Shown here: piece after piece, positions 8,832 to 17,173 of the stretch
How the letters are laid out: each line of letters begins with the position of its first letter
How positions within the stretch are numbered: the stretch's first letter is position 1
From: Mycobacterium sp. SVM_VP21
GTDB taxonomy: Bacteria > Actinomycetota > Actinomycetes > Mycobacteriales > Mycobacteriaceae
NCBI GenBank assembly: GCA_024758765.1
Contig: CP101406.1
Location: 124,001 to 188,000, forward strand
Reading direction: 5' to 3'
DNA length: 64,000 bases
Notes under the pieces: generated by a model
The model's input: the letters and a program-made list of their open reading frames with translations, nothing else
Databases searched by the model: none
Told to the model about the DNA's origin: nothing
Program-made: the position numbers and the translations under genes

Positions 8832-10076
8832 GTGAAAATCCTGATGGTGTCGTGGGAATACCCGCCGGTGGTGATCGGCGGGCTGGGTCGGCACGTCCAT
8901 CACCTGTCGACCGCGCTGGCCGCCGCCGGGCACGACGTCGTCGTTCTGTGCCGGCGTCCCTATGGCACCGACCCGAGTACGCACCCGTCGTCCGACGAGA
9001 TCAGCGAAGGCGTGCGGGTGGTCGCCGCGGCCCAAGACCCGCACGAGTTCTCCTTCGGCGAAGACATGATGGCCTGGACGCTGGCGATGGGTCATTCGAT
9101 GGTCCGCGCCGGACTGTCGCTCAAGATCGACGGCGGCCAAAGTGTGTGGCGCCCCGATCTGGTGCACGCCCACGACTGGCTGGTAGCACACCCGGCCATT
9201 GCGCTCGCCGAATTCTACGATGTGCCTTTGGTTTCCACGATTCACGCCACCGAAGCCGGACGTCACTCGGGCTGGGTATCTGGGGCGTTGAGCCGTCAGG
9301 TGCACGCGGTGGAGTCGTGGCTGGTCCGCGAATCCGATTCGCTGATCACCTGTTCGGCCTCGATGCGGGATGAGATCACCGACCTGTTCGGTCCCGGACT
9401 GGCCGAAACCACCGTGATCCGCAACGGTATTGACGCCGGCCGGTGGCCGTTCGCCCCTCGGCAGTCCGGCAGCGGCCCACCGGAGATCCTGTTCGTCGGG
9501 CGACTCGAATACGAGAAGGGCGTGCACGACATCATTGCGGCGCTGCCGCGGATTCGGCGGGCCCACCCGGGAACCACGCTGACCATCGCCGGCGACGGCA
9601 CGCAGCAGGACTGGCTGGTCGAGTGCGCCCGAAAGAACCGGGTGCTCAAGGCAACTCGGTTCATCGGCCGGGTCGACCACGACGAGCTGTTGGCACTGTT
9701 GCACCGAGCCGACGCTGCGGCACTGCCCAGTCACTACGAACCGTTCGGCCTGGCGGCGCTGGAGGCCGCTGCCGCCGGAACCCCGCTGGTGGTGGCCAAC
9801 GTGGGCGGATTGGGCGAGGCGGTGATCAACGGCGAAACCGGTATGTCCTGCCCGCCGCGCGACGTGCCGGCGCTGGCCGCGGCCGTCTGCCACGTGCTCG
9901 ATGACCCGGCCGCCGCCCAGCACCGCGCCGTCGCCGCCCGGGAGCGGCTCAGCTCCGACTTCGATTGGCACACCGTCGCCGACGAGACCGCCCAGGTGTA
10001 CCTGGCCGCAAAGCGCCGCTTGCGGGACCCGCAGCCACGCCGGCCGATCATCGAGCACGCGCTGCCGGACCGGTAA
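8832..10076 (+). CDS. GT4 alpha-1,4-glucosyltransferase
   Basis: GT-B fold glycosyltransferase of 414 aa, the same length I recall for Rv3032, which elongates the alpha-1,4-glucan of MGLP and contributes to glycogen. The N terminus reads KILMVSWEYPPVVIGGLGRH, and the C-terminal donor domain has the GT4 EX7E element in HYEPFGLAALEAAA with GGLGEAV after it. I chose the GTG at 8832; the frame extends 26 codons upstream without recognisable sequence. It completes a three-gene polysaccharide operon starting at 6447. In the backbone order the acetyltransferase gene should follow soon after, but here 12 kb of accessory genes intervene. Confidence 0.93.
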   Translation: MKILMVSWEYPPVVIGGLGRHVHHLSTALAAAGHDVVVLCRRPYGTDPSTHPSSDEISEGVRVVAAAQDPHEFSFGEDMMAWTLAMGHSMVRAGLSLKIDGGQSVWRPDLVHAHDWLVAHPAIALAEFYDVPLVSTIHATEAGRHSGWVSGALSRQVHAVESWLVRESDSLITCSASMRDEITDLFGPGLAETTVIRNGIDAGRWPFAPRQSGSGPPEILFVGRLEYEKGVHDIIAALPRIRRAHPGTTLTIAGDGTQQDWLVECARKNRVLKATRFIGRVDHDELLALLHRADAAALPSHYEPFGLAALEAAAAGTPLVVANVGGLGEAVINGETGMSCPPRDVPALAAAVCHVLDDPAAAQHRAVAARERLSSDFDWHTVADETAQVYLAAKRRLRDPQPRRPIIEHALPDR

Positions 10077-10086
10077 GCCCGGCGAG

Positions 10087-11220
10087 ATGAGAAGTCGCGC
10101 CGCGATCCTGCGAACCTACGGTGGCCCCTGGTCGGTCGAGGAGTTCGAACTCGATCCGCCGCGCGCCGGCGAGGTCTTGGTGCGCATGGCCGCAGCGGGC
10201 CTGTGCCATTCCGACGAACACATCCGTCAGGGCCACCTGGCCCCGCCGACGCAGAGCGCTCCCACCGCGCCGACGATCGGCGGCCACGAAGGCGCCGGGG
10301 TGGTCGCTGCGGTCGGCGACGGCGTTACGGGACTGTCCCCCGGCGATCATGTGGTGACGTCATTTGTCGCGGTCTGCGGTCAATGCCGTTGGTGTTCCTC
10401 GGGTATGGAGTACATCTGTGATGCCGGAGCGGGAACGATGCTGCCCGGAATGCCCACCGACGGCACCTTCCGGCATCACGGCTGCGACGGCCTGGATCTG
10501 GCTCATGTCTCCAAGATCGGCGCGTTCGCCGAACACACCGTGGTCTCGGCCGCCTCGCTGGTGAAGATCGACCCGCACCTGCCCCTGCTTCCCGCGGCCC
10601 TGCTGGCCTGCGCAGTGCCGACCGGGTACGGCTCGGCGGCGTATCGCGCCGGTGTGCGTGGTGGCGACACCGTGGTGGTCATCGGGGTGGGCGGCATCGG
10701 CACGGCCGCCGTCCAGGGAGCCCGCATCAACGGCGCCGTCCGGATCGTCGCGGTGGATCCCGTTGCCTTCAAGCGGGAATCGGCGGCTACGTTCGGCGCC
10801 ACGCACACCGCGGCCAGCGCCGCCGAGGCCTTCGAGCTAGTCCGCGACCTGACCCGCGGGGTGATGGCCGACGCGGTGGTGGTGTCCCCCGCCGTCGTCA
10901 CCGATTCCGATGTCGAGGACGCATTGCGGCTTACCCGCAAGGCCGGGACCTGTGTGCTGACCGGGATGGCGGTGCAGGGCACGCGGACCAGCATCGATCC
11001 CCAGGACATGATGCTGATGAACAAGACGCTGTGCGGCACCGTCTTCGGCTCCTGCAACCCGCGGACCGACATCCCACTGTTGGCCACGCTCTACGATGCG
11101 GGCCGACTGCAACTCGACGAGATGATCACCAAGCGCTACCGGCTCGACGACCTCAACGAGGCTTACGCAGACCTCGCCCGCGGCGAATTGATCAGGGGCG
11201 TCATCGACTTCGGCCTCTAG
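10087..11220 (+). CDS. zinc-dependent alcohol dehydrogenase (NDMA-type)
   Basis: Medium-chain dehydrogenase of 377 aa. It has the catalytic zinc Cys in GLCHSDEH, the GHEGAGVV signature and a structural zinc site CGQCRWCSSGMEYIC, plus Rossmann loop GVGGIG. The pattern is that of actinobacterial AdhD-type alcohol dehydrogenases, often annotated NDMA-dependent, that keep their nicotinamide tightly bound. It starts 10 bp after the glycosyltransferase stop but belongs functionally with the following accessory block: it could oxidise the alcohol released when the monooxygenase product ester is hydrolysed. The convergent monooxygenase gene ends 6 bp away. Confidence 0.9.
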   Translation: MRSRAAILRTYGGPWSVEEFELDPPRAGEVLVRMAAAGLCHSDEHIRQGHLAPPTQSAPTAPTIGGHEGAGVVAAVGDGVTGLSPGDHVVTSFVAVCGQCRWCSSGMEYICDAGAGTMLPGMPTDGTFRHHGCDGLDLAHVSKIGAFAEHTVVSAASLVKIDPHLPLLPAALLACAVPTGYGSAAYRAGVRGGDTVVVIGVGGIGTAAVQGARINGAVRIVAVDPVAFKRESAATFGATHTAASAAEAFELVRDLTRGVMADAVVVSPAVVTDSDVEDALRLTRKAGTCVLTGMAVQGTRTSIDPQDMMLMNKTLCGTVFGSCNPRTDIPLLATLYDAGRLQLDEMITKRYRLDDLNEAYADLARGELIRGVIDFGL

Positions 11221-11226
11221 CTCCGG

Positions 11227-12993
11227 CTATCCGGTGATGGTAAACCCTTCCAAGCTGCCGGATTCCCGCCACGCGGCCAAGATGTCGGCGTATTCGGTGG
11301 GGCTGCCGAAGAAGAAACTGTCCTGGCGCAGCCGTGCGTTCGCGTGGCCCTCACGGTTGTAGTAGCCCGGCGTACACGTCTCGCGCCGCCCGGCAATGAC
11401 GTCGGAACGCGCCACCACGGCATCGACCCAGCCCTGTTCGGCGTCCTCGGTGGCCTCCAGCGCGGCCACGCCCTGCTGCAACGCCTGGGCGATCACCCAC
11501 GCGACGTGCCGCGACTGGGTGTCGATCAGATAGGGGAAGTTCACCGTGAACCCGGACTGGGCGATGCTCTCGATGAAGCAGTTCGGGAAGCCGCTCACGT
11601 GCAGGCCGTGAAAGGTGCGCACGCCGTCGGCCCACTTCTCGGTCAGGGTCACGCCGTCGCGCCCGATGACCTCGAAGCCGGTGCGCCGGCAATAGTCGGT
11701 GCCTACCTCGAAGCCGGTCGCGAAAACCAGGCAGTCCAAGGGATATTCGATGTCGTCGACTACCGCGCCGGAAGCGGTGATCTGCTCGACACCGCGGCCT
11801 TTCGTGTCGACCAGGGTGACGTTGTCGCGGTTGAAGGCCTGCAGGTATTCGTCGTGGAAGCACGGCCGCTTGCAGTAGTAGCCGTACCACGGCTTGAGTG
11901 CCTCGGCGGTGGCCGGATCGTCCACCAGCGCGTCGACGCGGCCGCGGATCTCCTCCATCTTGGCGAAGTCGGCCATCTCGGCGGCGTTCGGGCCACCCTC
12001 GTTGACGATCGGCATCTGCTTGGTGAGGCTGGTCCAGGCGTCGTCGACCAGGTCCTCGTCGGCCTGGCCGCCCGCGGTCAGGATCTGAAAGTTCTCCATC
12101 CGGCGCTGTTGCCAGCCCGGCGCCAGCTCGGCTGCCCACTGCGGATCGGTGGGCCGGTTGCCCCGTACGTCCACCGTCGAGGGTGTGCGCTGAAAGACGT
12201 AGAGGTGCCCGGCCGCCTCGGCCAGTCGCGGCACACACTGAATGGCGGTAGCACCGGTGCCGATAATCCCAACCCGCTTGTCGGCCAGCCGATCCAGGTC
12301 AGCGCCGGTGTAGTCGTAGTCCCAGCGACTGGTGTGGAAGGTGCGCCCGGCGAACTCGTCGATGCCGGGAATGCCCGGCAGCTTCGGCTTCTGCAGGTAG
12401 CCATTGGCCATCGAGACGAATCGGGCCCGGAATGCATCGCCACGATTGGTCGTGATCACCCAGCGTGACGTGGCCTGTTCCCAACGTACTTCGGTGACCT
12501 CGGTCTGCAGGCAGGCATCGGAGTACAAGTCGTAGTGGTGGGCGATGCGCTGGCAGTGCGCGAAGATCTCCGGGCCCTTGGCATATTTCTCGGTCGGCAC
12601 GTAGCCGAGTTCCTCCAGCAGCGGCATGTAGACGTAGGACTCCACATCGCAGGCGATGCCGGGATACCGATTCCAGTACCAGGTGCCGCCGACGTCGGCG
12701 GCCTTGTCGATCAGCCGAATGCTTCCCACACCGAGCTCGCGCAGTCGGGCTCCGGTCAACAGTCCGCCGAAACCGGCTCCGACGATCGCGACGTCGACCT
12801 CATCGGACAACGGCGCCCGGGTGAACCCGGGGTCGGCCCACGGGTCTTGCGCGAACCGGGCGAAGTGGCCCGCCACCTCGACGTACTGGTCGATCCCGTC
12901 GTTTCGCAGGCGCCGTTGACGTTCCCGGGTGTACTTGTCGCGCAGGGCATTCGGATCAAAGTCCTGCGCCTGAAGATCCTGGACGTCGGTCAC
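11227..12993 (-). CDS. Baeyer-Villiger flavin monooxygenase
   Basis: Class B flavoprotein monooxygenase of 588 aa, predicted to insert oxygen next to a ketone using NADPH and O2, giving an ester or lactone. Residues about 48-66 form the FAD Rossmann loop (VAIVGAGFGG). The Baeyer-Villiger fingerprint FxGxxxHxxxW appears as FAGRTFHTSRW, followed by the NADPH loop VGIIGTGATAIQ. The length and the leader before the Rossmann loop resemble cyclopentadecanone/cyclohexanone-type enzymes. GTG at 12993 has a good GGAGGTG site. A TetR-like palindrome lies 53-72 bp upstream, immediately after the stop of the co-oriented tetR gene. Confidence 0.92.
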   Translation of the reverse strand: MTDVQDLQAQDFDPNALRDKYTRERQRRLRNDGIDQYVEVAGHFARFAQDPWADPGFTRAPLSDEVDVAIVGAGFGGLLTGARLRELGVGSIRLIDKAADVGGTWYWNRYPGIACDVESYVYMPLLEELGYVPTEKYAKGPEIFAHCQRIAHHYDLYSDACLQTEVTEVRWEQATSRWVITTNRGDAFRARFVSMANGYLQKPKLPGIPGIDEFAGRTFHTSRWDYDYTGADLDRLADKRVGIIGTGATAIQCVPRLAEAAGHLYVFQRTPSTVDVRGNRPTDPQWAAELAPGWQQRRMENFQILTAGGQADEDLVDDAWTSLTKQMPIVNEGGPNAAEMADFAKMEEIRGRVDALVDDPATAEALKPWYGYYCKRPCFHDEYLQAFNRDNVTLVDTKGRGVEQITASGAVVDDIEYPLDCLVFATGFEVGTDYCRRTGFEVIGRDGVTLTEKWADGVRTFHGLHVSGFPNCFIESIAQSGFTVNFPYLIDTQSRHVAWVIAQALQQGVAALEATEDAEQGWVDAVVARSDVIAGRRETCTPGYYNREGHANARLRQDSFFFGSPTEYADILAAWRESGSLEGFTITG

Positions 12994-13045
12994 TATCAGG
13001 CACCTCCGGAACGCCGCAAAGCCAGCCCAGCAACCGGCTCAGCAT

Positions 13046-13065
13046 ATAATCAATCAGTTGATCAT
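13046..13065. promoter_or_regulatory. 20-bp palindromic operator, BVMO promoter
   Basis: ATAATCAATCAGTTGATCAT. It matches the palindrome at 18672-18691 at 18 of 20 bases, differing only in the two central bases. On the minus strand it lies between a TTGATA (-35-like, 13065-13070) and TATGCT (-10-like, 13041-13046) with 18-bp spacing, so a bound repressor would block transcription of the monooxygenase gene. Confidence 0.7.
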
Positions 13066-13066
13066 A

Positions 13067-13675
13067 TCAATGGGTGACGAACAGCGTCCCCCTGATCAGG
13101 CGCTTCGCGGCGGCCAGCGCCGCGTGATAGGCCTCCGGAGATCCGGTCGCCGCCAACTCGGTCAGGCCATAGACCAGGGCGTAGGTCACCTCGATCGCCG
13201 GCCGCGCCCCGGTGGCGTCGCGACGATCGCCGTCATCAACGATCCCGGTGATGATGTCGCGCAGCGCCGCGAGCCCCTCGCTTCCAGTCTCGCCCGGATA
13301 CACGGTGACGGCGTTCTGAGCGCGAATCGCCCACTCGAACGTGGCGAGATCGGGATGTTCGCGCATGAGGTCGCCGGACTCGTCCAGCACGGCCTCGATC
13401 CGATCGACGACCGTGCCGGGCCGCTGCGCGGCGCGCCGCAGTCGCGGCAACGCGATCTCGGCCCGCGCGGCGATCGCGGCCGCCACCAGTTCGGCCTTAT
13501 TCGGAAAGTAGTTGTACAGGTTGGCGCTGGTGACACCCGCCGTGCGCGCGATCTGACGGATCGTGGTCCGCGCGTAGCCCAATTCGGCCACGCACGCAAT
13601 GGTGGCGGCGATGATCCGCTGCCGGGTCTGGCCGCCGTCGGCGCCGACCGGGCGGCCCAGCTGCGGAGTCGACAT
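13067..13675 (-). CDS. TetR-family regulator, likely BVMO repressor
   Basis: TetR repressor of 202 aa. The N-terminal helix-turn-helix reads TRQRIIAATIACVAELGYAR then TTIRQIARTAGVTSANLYNY and FPNKAEL; the variable C-terminal domain would bind a ligand. I chose the ATG at 13675 because it places the HTH about 15 residues in; the much longer upstream frame runs antisense through the neighbouring tetR. Its stop abuts the 20-bp palindrome in front of the monooxygenase gene on the same strand, and a second copy of that palindrome lies at 18672. It is the best candidate for the protein that binds both. It shares clear similarity with the divergent TetR, suggesting duplication. Confidence 0.9.
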   Translation of the reverse strand: MSTPQLGRPVGADGGQTRQRIIAATIACVAELGYARTTIRQIARTAGVTSANLYNYFPNKAELVAAAIAARAEIALPRLRRAAQRPGTVVDRIEAVLDESGDLMREHPDLATFEWAIRAQNAVTVYPGETGSEGLAALRDIITGIVDDGDRRDATGARPAIEVTYALVYGLTELAATGSPEAYHAALAAAKRLIRGTLFVTH

Positions 13676-13725
13676 AGACACATCCTCGCAGCCGTCGACA
13701 CCGGAGTTGGGCAACCGACGCAGTG

Positions 13726-13756
13726 TTGACCCGCCGGATCGCCGGCGGACTAATCT
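13726..13756 (+). promoter_or_regulatory. tetR promoter with palindromic spacer
   Basis: A TTGACC -35 (13726-13731) and TAATCT (13751-13756; ACTAAT at 13749 gives 17-bp spacing) flank a perfect 7-bp inverted repeat CCGCCGG-atcg-CCGGCGG at 13731-13748. The operator-like repeat fills the promoter spacer, which suggests autoregulation of the tetR starting at 13766. Confidence 0.5.
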
Positions 13757-13765
13757 GAGGTCATC

Positions 13766-14335
13766 ATGCCCCTGACGTCGCCGCGGGGTCGGCCGGCTGG
13801 AACCAGCAGCGAAGAGACCCGCCAGCGGATCATCACCGCAGCGATCCGGCGCGTCGCCGAGGTCGGCCGTTCGGGTGCCACGATCCGCGAGATCGCGGCC
13901 GCCGCCGAGATGACCAGTGCCAGCCTGTACCACTACTTTCCGAACAAGGATGAGCTGATGGCGGCGACCGTGGCCGCCGCCCGCGAGATCGCACTGCCCC
14001 GGCTGCATGCCGCGGCGCAGCGCAGCGGCACCGTGGCGGATCAGCTTGCCGCGGTGCTTGCCGAGGCCGATCGGTTGAGCCACGACCACCCCTATCTGGC
14101 CGCGTTCGAACGCGCCACCGGCGGGGTCTCGCCATTGCGCGACGTCATCGGCGAGGTCGTCGGCGAAGCGCGACGCGGCGGGTCGCTGGCGACCGACGTC
14201 GACAGCGATGGCGCCGCGGATGCCATCTACGCGTTGACGCGGGGGTTGACCGAGCAGGCAGCGCAGCTGTCACCGGACGCCTACCGTGCCACCCTGCGCT
14301 GCGCCGAAGACCTGCTGCGCGGCACGCTGTTTTAA
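13766..14335 (+). CDS. TetR-family regulator
   Basis: TetR protein of 189 aa, divergent from the 13067-13675 tetR with 90 bp between starts. The HTH is TRQRIITAAIRRVAEVGRSG then ATIREIAAAAEMTSASLYHY and FPNKDEL, nearly parallel to its neighbour, so the two are paralogues by local duplication. The C-terminal domains also align around the segment ending LRGTLF/IRGTLF. The promoter contains a different palindrome from the 20-bp operator, so the duplicates probably have separate targets. Ligand unknown; the only convergent neighbour is the TfoX-like gene. Confidence 0.88.
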   Translation: MPLTSPRGRPAGTSSEETRQRIITAAIRRVAEVGRSGATIREIAAAAEMTSASLYHYFPNKDELMAATVAAAREIALPRLHAAAQRSGTVADQLAAVLAEADRLSHDHPYLAAFERATGGVSPLRDVIGEVVGEARRGGSLATDVDSDGAADAIYALTRGLTEQAAQLSPDAYRATLRCAEDLLRGTLF

Positions 14336-14346
14336 GCGCCTGCGAT

Positions 14347-14670
14347 CTAAGCGCTTGCCGCGGCGGCGATCCCGATGTCAATCCATTGGGCGAGCTGATG
14401 CCGAGAACTGACGTGCTCGCCATCGACATGGACCCAGCCACGCATGGTCCGCCCACCCATCTCCATGGGCTGGGCCGCCGTGGTTTTCAGCAGCTGTTCG
14501 GCACGCGCGGTGCCCACGCGGACCAGCAGCCCGCCGGCCATGGCCGCGACCGCGATCTTGCCGGCGACCAGGAATGCCAGTCCGCCGAACATCGCCTTTT
14601 CCAGCACCGGCGGACCGTCGCCCGCGAATATCTCCCGCACCCGGGCCACCAGCTGGGCGTCGTAGGCCAC
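14347..14670 (-). CDS. TfoX N-terminal domain protein
   Basis: Small protein of 107 aa resembling the TfoX/Sxy N-terminal domain: AYDAQLVARVREIF, then MFGGLAFLVAGKIAVAAMAG and a closing MRGWVHVDGE segment. In proteobacteria the domain belongs to competence regulators, but stand-alone actinobacterial versions have no assigned role. The GTG at 14670 overlaps the stop of the upstream hydrolase (TAGTG), so the two are translationally coupled. I rejected a longer upstream frame that overlaps the hydrolase gene. Confidence 0.75.
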   Translation of the reverse strand: MAYDAQLVARVREIFAGDGPPVLEKAMFGGLAFLVAGKIAVAAMAGGLLVRVGTARAEQLLKTTAAQPMEMGGRTMRGWVHVDGEHVSSRHQLAQWIDIGIAAAASA

Positions 14671-15548
14671 TATGCCCCCGGATGCCAGCCGCGGATCGCT
14701 GCCGCGAATTGTTCGGGGGCGTCGGAGGGAACGAAATGACCGGCACCTTTGACGATGACCGTCTGGTGGTTGGTCAGCGTCTGCTCCCACTGCCGCAGTT
14801 CACTGTCGCCGAAGGCGAAGTCGCCGTCGCCCCAGATAATCAGCGCTGGGAGCCCCGCGATGGCGGGCAACCCGGCTTCCAGCTCGGCGAGAAAGGCACG
14901 GCTAGCGGTGATCTCGCGGGGAAAGACCGCCGACGCCTCTCGCCGCGCGGGGCTGTCCAGGGCCTTTTGATAGTGGGCCATCTCGTCGCCGGTGGGCTTG
15001 GTCAGTCGGTGCCCGATGGGGATCATGACGTTGACGAAGAGATTGAACTGCCGGATCAGCAGGCGCCCGATCGGGCCGCCCATCACATGGGACATGACCT
15101 GGATCAGCGGAGTACCGACCGGCCAGGCCCAGGTGTTGGACAGCACCAGCCGGTCGAAGATCTCGGGGCGTTGTTGCAGAGTGGCCAGCCCGATCGGGCC
15201 ACCCCAGTCGTGCACCACCAAGGTCATGGCACTCAGGGCGAGCGCGTCGACGAACGCGCCGATCACCCGAGTGTGTTCGGTGGGCAGATACCGATATCCC
15301 GGGCCCGCCGACGACAGGCCGAACCCCGGATAGTCCACGGCGATGCACCGAAAGTTCGTCCGCAGCGCTTCGATGACCTTGCGATAGTCGAACGACCAGG
15401 TCGGGTTGCCGTGCAGGAACAGCAGCACCGGTCCCGATCCTTCGTCGACGTAGTGGACGGTATGGCCGTCGATGTCGAGGAACCGGCTCTCGAACGGGAA
15501 CAATGTGTCGTCGACCCACGCGGGGCGTTCTGCGACTGCCATGTCCAT
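14670..15548 (-). CDS. alpha/beta hydrolase, haloalkane dehalogenase-like
   Basis: Alpha/beta hydrolase of 292 aa. The oxyanion region is LFLHGNPTWS, the nucleophile elbow is VVHDWGGPIG with Asp as nucleophile followed by Trp, an acidic residue lies in WGDGDFAFGD, and the catalytic His is in GAGHFVPSD. Asp-Trp plus the HGNP Asn is the arrangement of haloalkane dehalogenases, where Trp and Asn hold the halide. Epoxide hydrolases share the Asp but need two lid tyrosines that I cannot assign. Divergent from an HxlR regulator with a palindrome between them; cotranscribed with the TfoX-like gene. Confidence 0.85.
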   Translation of the reverse strand: MDMAVAERPAWVDDTLFPFESRFLDIDGHTVHYVDEGSGPVLLFLHGNPTWSFDYRKVIEALRTNFRCIAVDYPGFGLSSAGPGYRYLPTEHTRVIGAFVDALALSAMTLVVHDWGGPIGLATLQQRPEIFDRLVLSNTWAWPVGTPLIQVMSHVMGGPIGRLLIRQFNLFVNVMIPIGHRLTKPTGDEMAHYQKALDSPARREASAVFPREITASRAFLAELEAGLPAIAGLPALIIWGDGDFAFGDSELRQWEQTLTNHQTVIVKGAGHFVPSDAPEQFAAAIRGWHPGA

Positions 15549-15559
15549 CTCCCTAGCTG

Positions 15560-15576
15560 ACTTGATATAGTCAAGT
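15560..15576. promoter_or_regulatory. inverted repeat between hydrolase and hxlR
   Basis: ACTTGA-TATAG-TCAAGT, perfect 6-bp arms, in the 49-bp divergent gap between the dehalogenase-like gene and the HxlR regulator. A weaker ACTT...AAGT pair follows at 15580-15596. The HxlR protein probably binds here and controls both directions. Confidence 0.6.
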
Positions 15577-15597
15577 ACACTTTAAATTAGCAAGTAG

Positions 15598-16263
15598 ATG
15601 GTGATGAGTCGAGACTACGGTCAGTACTGCGGACTTGCCCGGGCCCTGGATGTGGTGGGCGACCGGTGGAATCTGTTGATCGTCCGCCAACTCCTGATGG
15701 GCCCGGCCCGCTACCGCGACTTGCGCGACGGGCTGTCCGGGATCGCGACGAACCTGCTGACCGACCGGCTCCGCGATCTGGAGACCGCAGGCGTCCTCGA
15801 GCGGCGATTGTCCGACGACGGCAAGGCGCTCACCTACGCCCTGACCCCCTGGGGCGCGCAGCTGCGCGAGCCCATCTACGCGTTGGTCCGCTGGTCGACG
15901 CCGCTGATGATCCGCGGCCCCCAGGGCGACGAATTCCGCGCCGAGTGGCTGCGGTTGGCGCTGCCCGCCCTGTTCGCCGATCGCGTGCCCGCGGGCGCAC
16001 CGCTGGCAGTGGGAGTCGCCGTGGACGGCGGCATGGTTCAACTGCGGGCCACCGCATCCGGTATCGAAGTCGGCGAACCCGACGGACGCACGCTTGATGC
16101 CGTGCTGCACACCGAGGCGCCTATCGTTCTCGGCCTCGCGGCGGGTGTGTTGTCCTGTGACGACGTGGCTGCGCTGGTCGAGATCGACGGTGACGAGGCG
16201 GCGCTACGCAGGTTCTTCGGAGCGACTACAACCCCGCCAGATACCGCACTCGGTGCGCGATAA
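15598..16263 (+). CDS. HxlR-family winged-helix regulator
   Basis: Regulator of 221 aa, twice the size of a minimal HxlR protein. Residues 1-100 form the HxlR winged helix: CGLARALDVVGDRWNLLIVR, LLMGPARYRDL and GIATNLLTDRLRDLE. The extra C-terminal part (from about residue 110) is a separate domain resembling SCP2/sterol-carrier folds seen in some mycobacterial HxlR fusions; that assignment is tentative. A second in-frame ATG lies at 15604. Divergent from the hydrolase over a palindrome. Its 3' end overlaps the convergent esterase gene by 38 bp. Confidence 0.85.
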   Translation: MVMSRDYGQYCGLARALDVVGDRWNLLIVRQLLMGPARYRDLRDGLSGIATNLLTDRLRDLETAGVLERRLSDDGKALTYALTPWGAQLREPIYALVRWSTPLMIRGPQGDEFRAEWLRLALPALFADRVPAGAPLAVGVAVDGGMVQLRATASGIEVGEPDGRTLDAVLHTEAPIVLGLAAGVLSCDDVAALVEIDGDEAALRRFFGATTTPPDTALGAR

Positions 16264-17173
16264 CCCGTTGCGACACTTCGGCATCGGGCACCAGCAGGTC
16301 GAACGCATGCGGGCAGCCGGGGTACACGTGCAGCTCGACGGGGACCCCCGCGGCGATCAGCCGGTGCGCGAAGGCGACGTCCTCCGGCGCGAAGATGTCC
16401 AGCCCGCCGACATCGACGTACGTCGGCGGCAGACCGGCCAGGTCGCCGGCTCGAGCCGGCGCGGCGTAGCCGTCGGCGCCATCGTCGCCCAGCAGCGCTG
16501 ACCAGCCGGTGGCGTTGTCGTCGTAGCTCCAGGTGAGCAGCGTGGCGCCCGCGGCGCCTGCCTCGCGGGTGCGGTCGTCGAGCATGGGGTAGATCAACAG
16601 CTGAGCCGCGATCGCCGGGCCGCCCCGGTCGCGGGTTAGCAGGCCTACGCCCGCGGCCAGTCCCCCGCCGGCGCTATCGCCCATCACGGCCAGCCGGGAT
16701 GCGTCAACACCCAGCTCGCCGGCATGATCCCTGAGCCAGCACAATGCCGCGTAGCAGTCCTGAAGCGGAGTCGGATGCGGGAATTCCGGGGCGACCCGGT
16801 AGTCCACCACCAGCATCGGCACCCCGGAGGCAGCGACATAGCCGCGCACCGCCGCGTCGTAGAGCGGCCCCAGGTGGCTCCAGTCCAGGATCATTCCGCC
16901 GCCGTGCAGATACAACGCGGCACTGCCGGGCTGATCAGCGCCGATTCGCCGATACCAGCGCAACGGAAGGGTGCCGCCGTCATAGGTCAGCGAGAACTCT
17001 TGGGTCTCGACGCCGGTGGTCGGCGGCCGCGACGCCAAGACCTGTTTGAACATGTGCCCGGCATTGCGCCGCCGGGCGGCGACATCGCCCACCTGCGGCG
17101 GCGGCGCCGTGTCGGCACCGTCGCGCATCGCCAGCAGCGCCTCCAGCACCTGCGGGTCGGGAGGCCCGGCCAT
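16226..17173 (-). CDS. HSL-family esterase/lipase
   Basis: Alpha/beta hydrolase of 315 aa of the hormone-sensitive-lipase (Lip) family. The oxyanion motif HGGG is in ALYLHGGGMI, the serine elbow is GDSAGGG, and the C-terminal acid and base are in VGGLDIFAPED and GCPHAFD. Such enzymes cleave short- to medium-chain esters. The ATG at 17173 overlaps the aldehyde dehydrogenase stop (TGATG), so the two are coupled. In the Baeyer-Villiger scheme it would hydrolyse the ester made by the monooxygenase at 11227. The 3' end overlaps hxlR tail-to-tail. Confidence 0.9.
   Translation of the reverse strand: MAGPPDPQVLEALLAMRDGADTAPPPQVGDVAARRRNAGHMFKQVLASRPPTTGVETQEFSLTYDGGTLPLRWYRRIGADQPGSAALYLHGGGMILDWSHLGPLYDAAVRGYVAASGVPMLVVDYRVAPEFPHPTPLQDCYAALCWLRDHAGELGVDASRLAVMGDSAGGGLAAGVGLLTRDRGGPAIAAQLLIYPMLDDRTREAGAAGATLLTWSYDDNATGWSALLGDDGADGYAAPARAGDLAGLPPTYVDVGGLDIFAPEDVAFAHRLIAAGVPVELHVYPGCPHAFDLLVPDAEVSQRVIAHRVRYLAGL

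Noticed and set aside
14670..15548. Annotation as epoxide hydrolase
   Set aside because: Asp nucleophile fits, but the lid tyrosines are not identifiable, while Trp after the Asp and Asn in HGNP suit dehalogenases better; left as dehalogenase-like.
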